Source: Candidatus Acidulodesulfobacterium acidiphilum
Lineage (GTDB): Bacteria; SZUA-79; Acidulodesulfobacterales; Acidulodesulfobacteraceae
Reading direction: 5' to 3'
Assembly: GCA_008534395.1 (NCBI GenBank)
Contig: SHMQ01000028.1
Coordinates: 1-24,983, forward strand
Length of the DNA stretch: 24,983 nucleotides
The number at the start of each line of letters is the position of its first letter. Within the stretch, counting starts at the first letter, position 1. Positions 23,770 to 24,983 of the stretch are shown here, piece after piece. The position numbers were made by a program, and so were the translations under genes. Below the pieces are notes generated by a model. The model did no database searches. It was not told the origin of the DNA and saw only the letters and a list, made by a program, of their open reading frames with translations.

Positions 23770-24681
23770 TTATTCGCCGTCCGGCCTGGTTTTCCACCGG
23801 TTGTGTATCCAAAACCACTGTTCGGGATATTGTTTTATTATGTCTTCTATTTTTTCGTTAAACAGTTTCAGTATATTCATGGTATCGGTCTTTCTGTCGC
23901 TGGTATATTTTATATCGAGCGGAGGCTCTATTATGAGGCGGTGTTTTGAGTAATTTCCGTCCTTTCCTTTAATCCTTACGATAAAAGCAGGAACTACGGG
24001 AAGTTTGGTTTTTGCGGCGATGTTTGCCATACCGGGCATAGTACAGGCTTTAACGCCGAAAAAATCGACGAAAACGCCTATGCGCTTAGAAGCATTTTCG
24101 TCCGGCAGAAATCCGACGATTTCTTTTTCATTCAACGCCGAAATTATATTTTTTACGGCGTTTTCCCTGTTATAGATAACTTTGTTCCCCGAAGCCGTTC
24201 TTAGATCGTATAAAATTTTTTCTATATAGGGATTGTCAAGCGGTCTTGCAAGCACGTTGCCTTTATAACCTTTAAGCCCGAATGTTTTTGCAAGAAGTTC
24301 CCAGTTGCCGAAATGAGCGGTAAGCAAGAGAATTCCCTGCCCTCCGTAAATGTTTTTTATTTGGTCGAAATCGTATTCTACAAAATCGTCGATATTGCTT
24401 TCTTTATATTTATTTAACCTGAAAATTTCGACGAAAACCATGCCGAGATTTTTATAGAATTTTATAGCTATATCAGTCAATTCATTTTCGGTTTTAGTCG
24501 GAAATGCGATTTTTAGGTTATTTAGGGTATGTTTTCTGTGCTTTTTGTCGATTTTATAAAATAGCAGCCCCAAAAATCTGCCTATTTTTAAAGACAGATC
24601 CTGCGGCAATATATTCAAAAAAGCATAAAAAGAATATACTAAAACGTATTCCGAATATGCAAGAGCTTTATTTTTTTTCAT
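23770..24681 (-). CDS. lpxL: Lipid A biosynthesis late acyltransferase (LpxL/HtrB family)
   Basis: This inner-membrane enzyme transfers a secondary acyl chain to Kdo-lipid A. Over 303 aa it shows an N-terminal hydrophobic anchor (about 8-40), the family pattern NNLKIAFP, the catalytic H-x4-E motif in TAHFGNWELL (His123, Glu128), LARPLDNPYIE, a GFLPDENAS segment equivalent to the usual DQ motif, and the diagnostic C-terminus PEQWFWIHNRWKTRPDGE. Whether it acts like LpxL, LpxM or another member cannot be told. It begins 14 bp after the lpxK stop, so the two are co-transcribed; no Shine-Dalgarno is evident and translational coupling is likely. Confidence 0.92.
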   Translation of the reverse strand: MKKNKALAYSEYVLVYSFYAFLNILPQDLSLKIGRFLGLLFYKIDKKHRKHTLNNLKIAFPTKTENELTDIAIKFYKNLGMVFVEIFRLNKYKESNIDDFVEYDFDQIKNIYGGQGILLLTAHFGNWELLAKTFGLKGYKGNVLARPLDNPYIEKILYDLRTASGNKVIYNRENAVKNIISALNEKEIVGFLPDENASKRIGVFVDFFGVKACTMPGMANIAAKTKLPVVPAFIVRIKGKDGNYSKHRLIIEPPLDIKYTSDRKTDTMNILKLFNEKIEDIIKQYPEQWFWIHNRWKTRPDGE

Positions 24682-24695
24682 AATTTTAATTTTAT

Positions 24696-24983
24696 CTATA
24701 TTTTTTTATAAATATCGTAAATATGTCCATAAAAATTTCCGTCTATTATAATATCGAAGTCTAAGTAATAAATTTTATCGAATGCCTTATTATATAATTC
24801 GTATATATATGCGTCGGACGTATGGGGAACAGGCAAATTCGCTCGTGATGCTTCGTTAAACTTTTTAAACCGCTTTAACTTTACGTAATCCTTTAAAGTC
24901 GTAACGGCTATATATTTATCGTCGGAATTAAGTATGTTCGTTATTTCTTTAAAATCGGTTTCGGCGTATTCGTAATGGTCGGC
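24696..24983 (-). CDS. lpxK: Tetraacyldisaccharide 4'-kinase LpxK, C-terminal fragment (cut by window end)
   Basis: The last 288 bases on the minus strand are one open frame of 95 codons ending in TAG at 24696-24698. It begins ADHYEYAETDFKEITNIL, then YIAVTTLKDYVKLKRF. This matches the C-terminal part of LpxK, where a DHH/DHY-x-Y-x-x-x-D pattern precedes the TTEKDAVKL motif; here it is TTLKDYVKL, with Glu replaced by Leu. The tail (LYNKAFDKIYYLDFDIIIDG) fits the final strands. LpxK phosphorylates the lipid A precursor at the 4' position. Its position directly before lpxL supports the call; the 5' part lies outside the window. Confidence 0.8.
   Translation of the reverse strand, partial: ADHYEYAETDFKEITNILNSDDKYIAVTTLKDYVKLKRFKKFNEASRANLPVPHTSDAYIYELYNKAFDKIYYLDFDIIIDGNFYGHIYDIYKKI

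Overview
The window is chromosomal DNA from a low-GC Gram-negative bacterium. The Gram-negative assignment rests on lipid A and heptose genes (LpxK end, LpxL-type acyltransferase, GmhB), an OmpA-domain protein and the remnant of an outer-membrane porin. Codon use is AT-rich but GC-ending codons are mixed evenly into most genes, so most of the window looks native. The combination of high-affinity K+ uptake, an unusual Nramp transporter, a CopA copper pump, phosphoketolase and an archaeal-looking Lpd-type flavoprotein suggests an uncultured, metal-exposed, possibly acidophilic lineage such as the Sva0485/Acidulodesulfobacterales group. That assignment is inference; there is no rRNA gene here to test it.

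Layout. 1-5690 (+): a Kdp potassium pump operon in the order kdpA (5' end cut by the window), kdpC, kdpB, then a short KdpD with only the N-terminal ATP-binding and USP domains; there is no histidine kinase and no KdpE in the window. 5746-7119 (-): rarA, preceded by a possible tiny membrane protein. 7470-9446 (+): fur, then an Nramp-type metal transporter behind a consensus promoter whose -10/start region is covered by a perfect 9-bp inverted-repeat Fur box. 9500-10694 (+): a truncated porin remnant, then a strongly expressed-looking, cysteine-rich OmpA-domain protein with a consensus promoter and a 13-bp-stem terminator. 10795-12343 (-): fmdB, ogt and a HAD hydrolase. 12505-13793 (+): a Crp/Fnr regulator and rsmD. 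13762-19028 (-): phosphoketolase and the copper ATPase CopA. 19278-21356 (+): an Lpd-type flavoprotein with two related operator-like palindromes upstream, a REP-like stretch, and an unknown lipoprotein. 21381-21999 (-): a VapBC toxin-antitoxin pair with a perfect sigma70 promoter. 22350-24983 (-): a small four-helix haem-copper-oxidase-subunit-I-like protein, gmhB, lpxL and the 3' end of lpxK.

The most notable unexplained structure is at 22870-23002, between gmhB and the small oxidase-like gene. It holds six TTGCAA hexamers, the first four about 22 bp apart, and two copies of a 20-bp dyad TTGCAATT-N4-AATTGC(nn). Closer to the gene is a TGAT-N4-ATCA Fnr-type site positioned as in a class II activator promoter. 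The Crp/Fnr protein encoded at 12505 has an E-x-x-S-R recognition helix compatible with TGAT half-sites and no cysteine at all, so it cannot carry an FNR-type Fe-S cluster. Several genes (fur, crp/fnr, the oxidase-like gene, copA, lpxL) lack a Shine-Dalgarno sequence, and for fur the promoter position predicts a leaderless mRNA. No rRNA, tRNA, CRISPR array or intact insertion sequence was seen.
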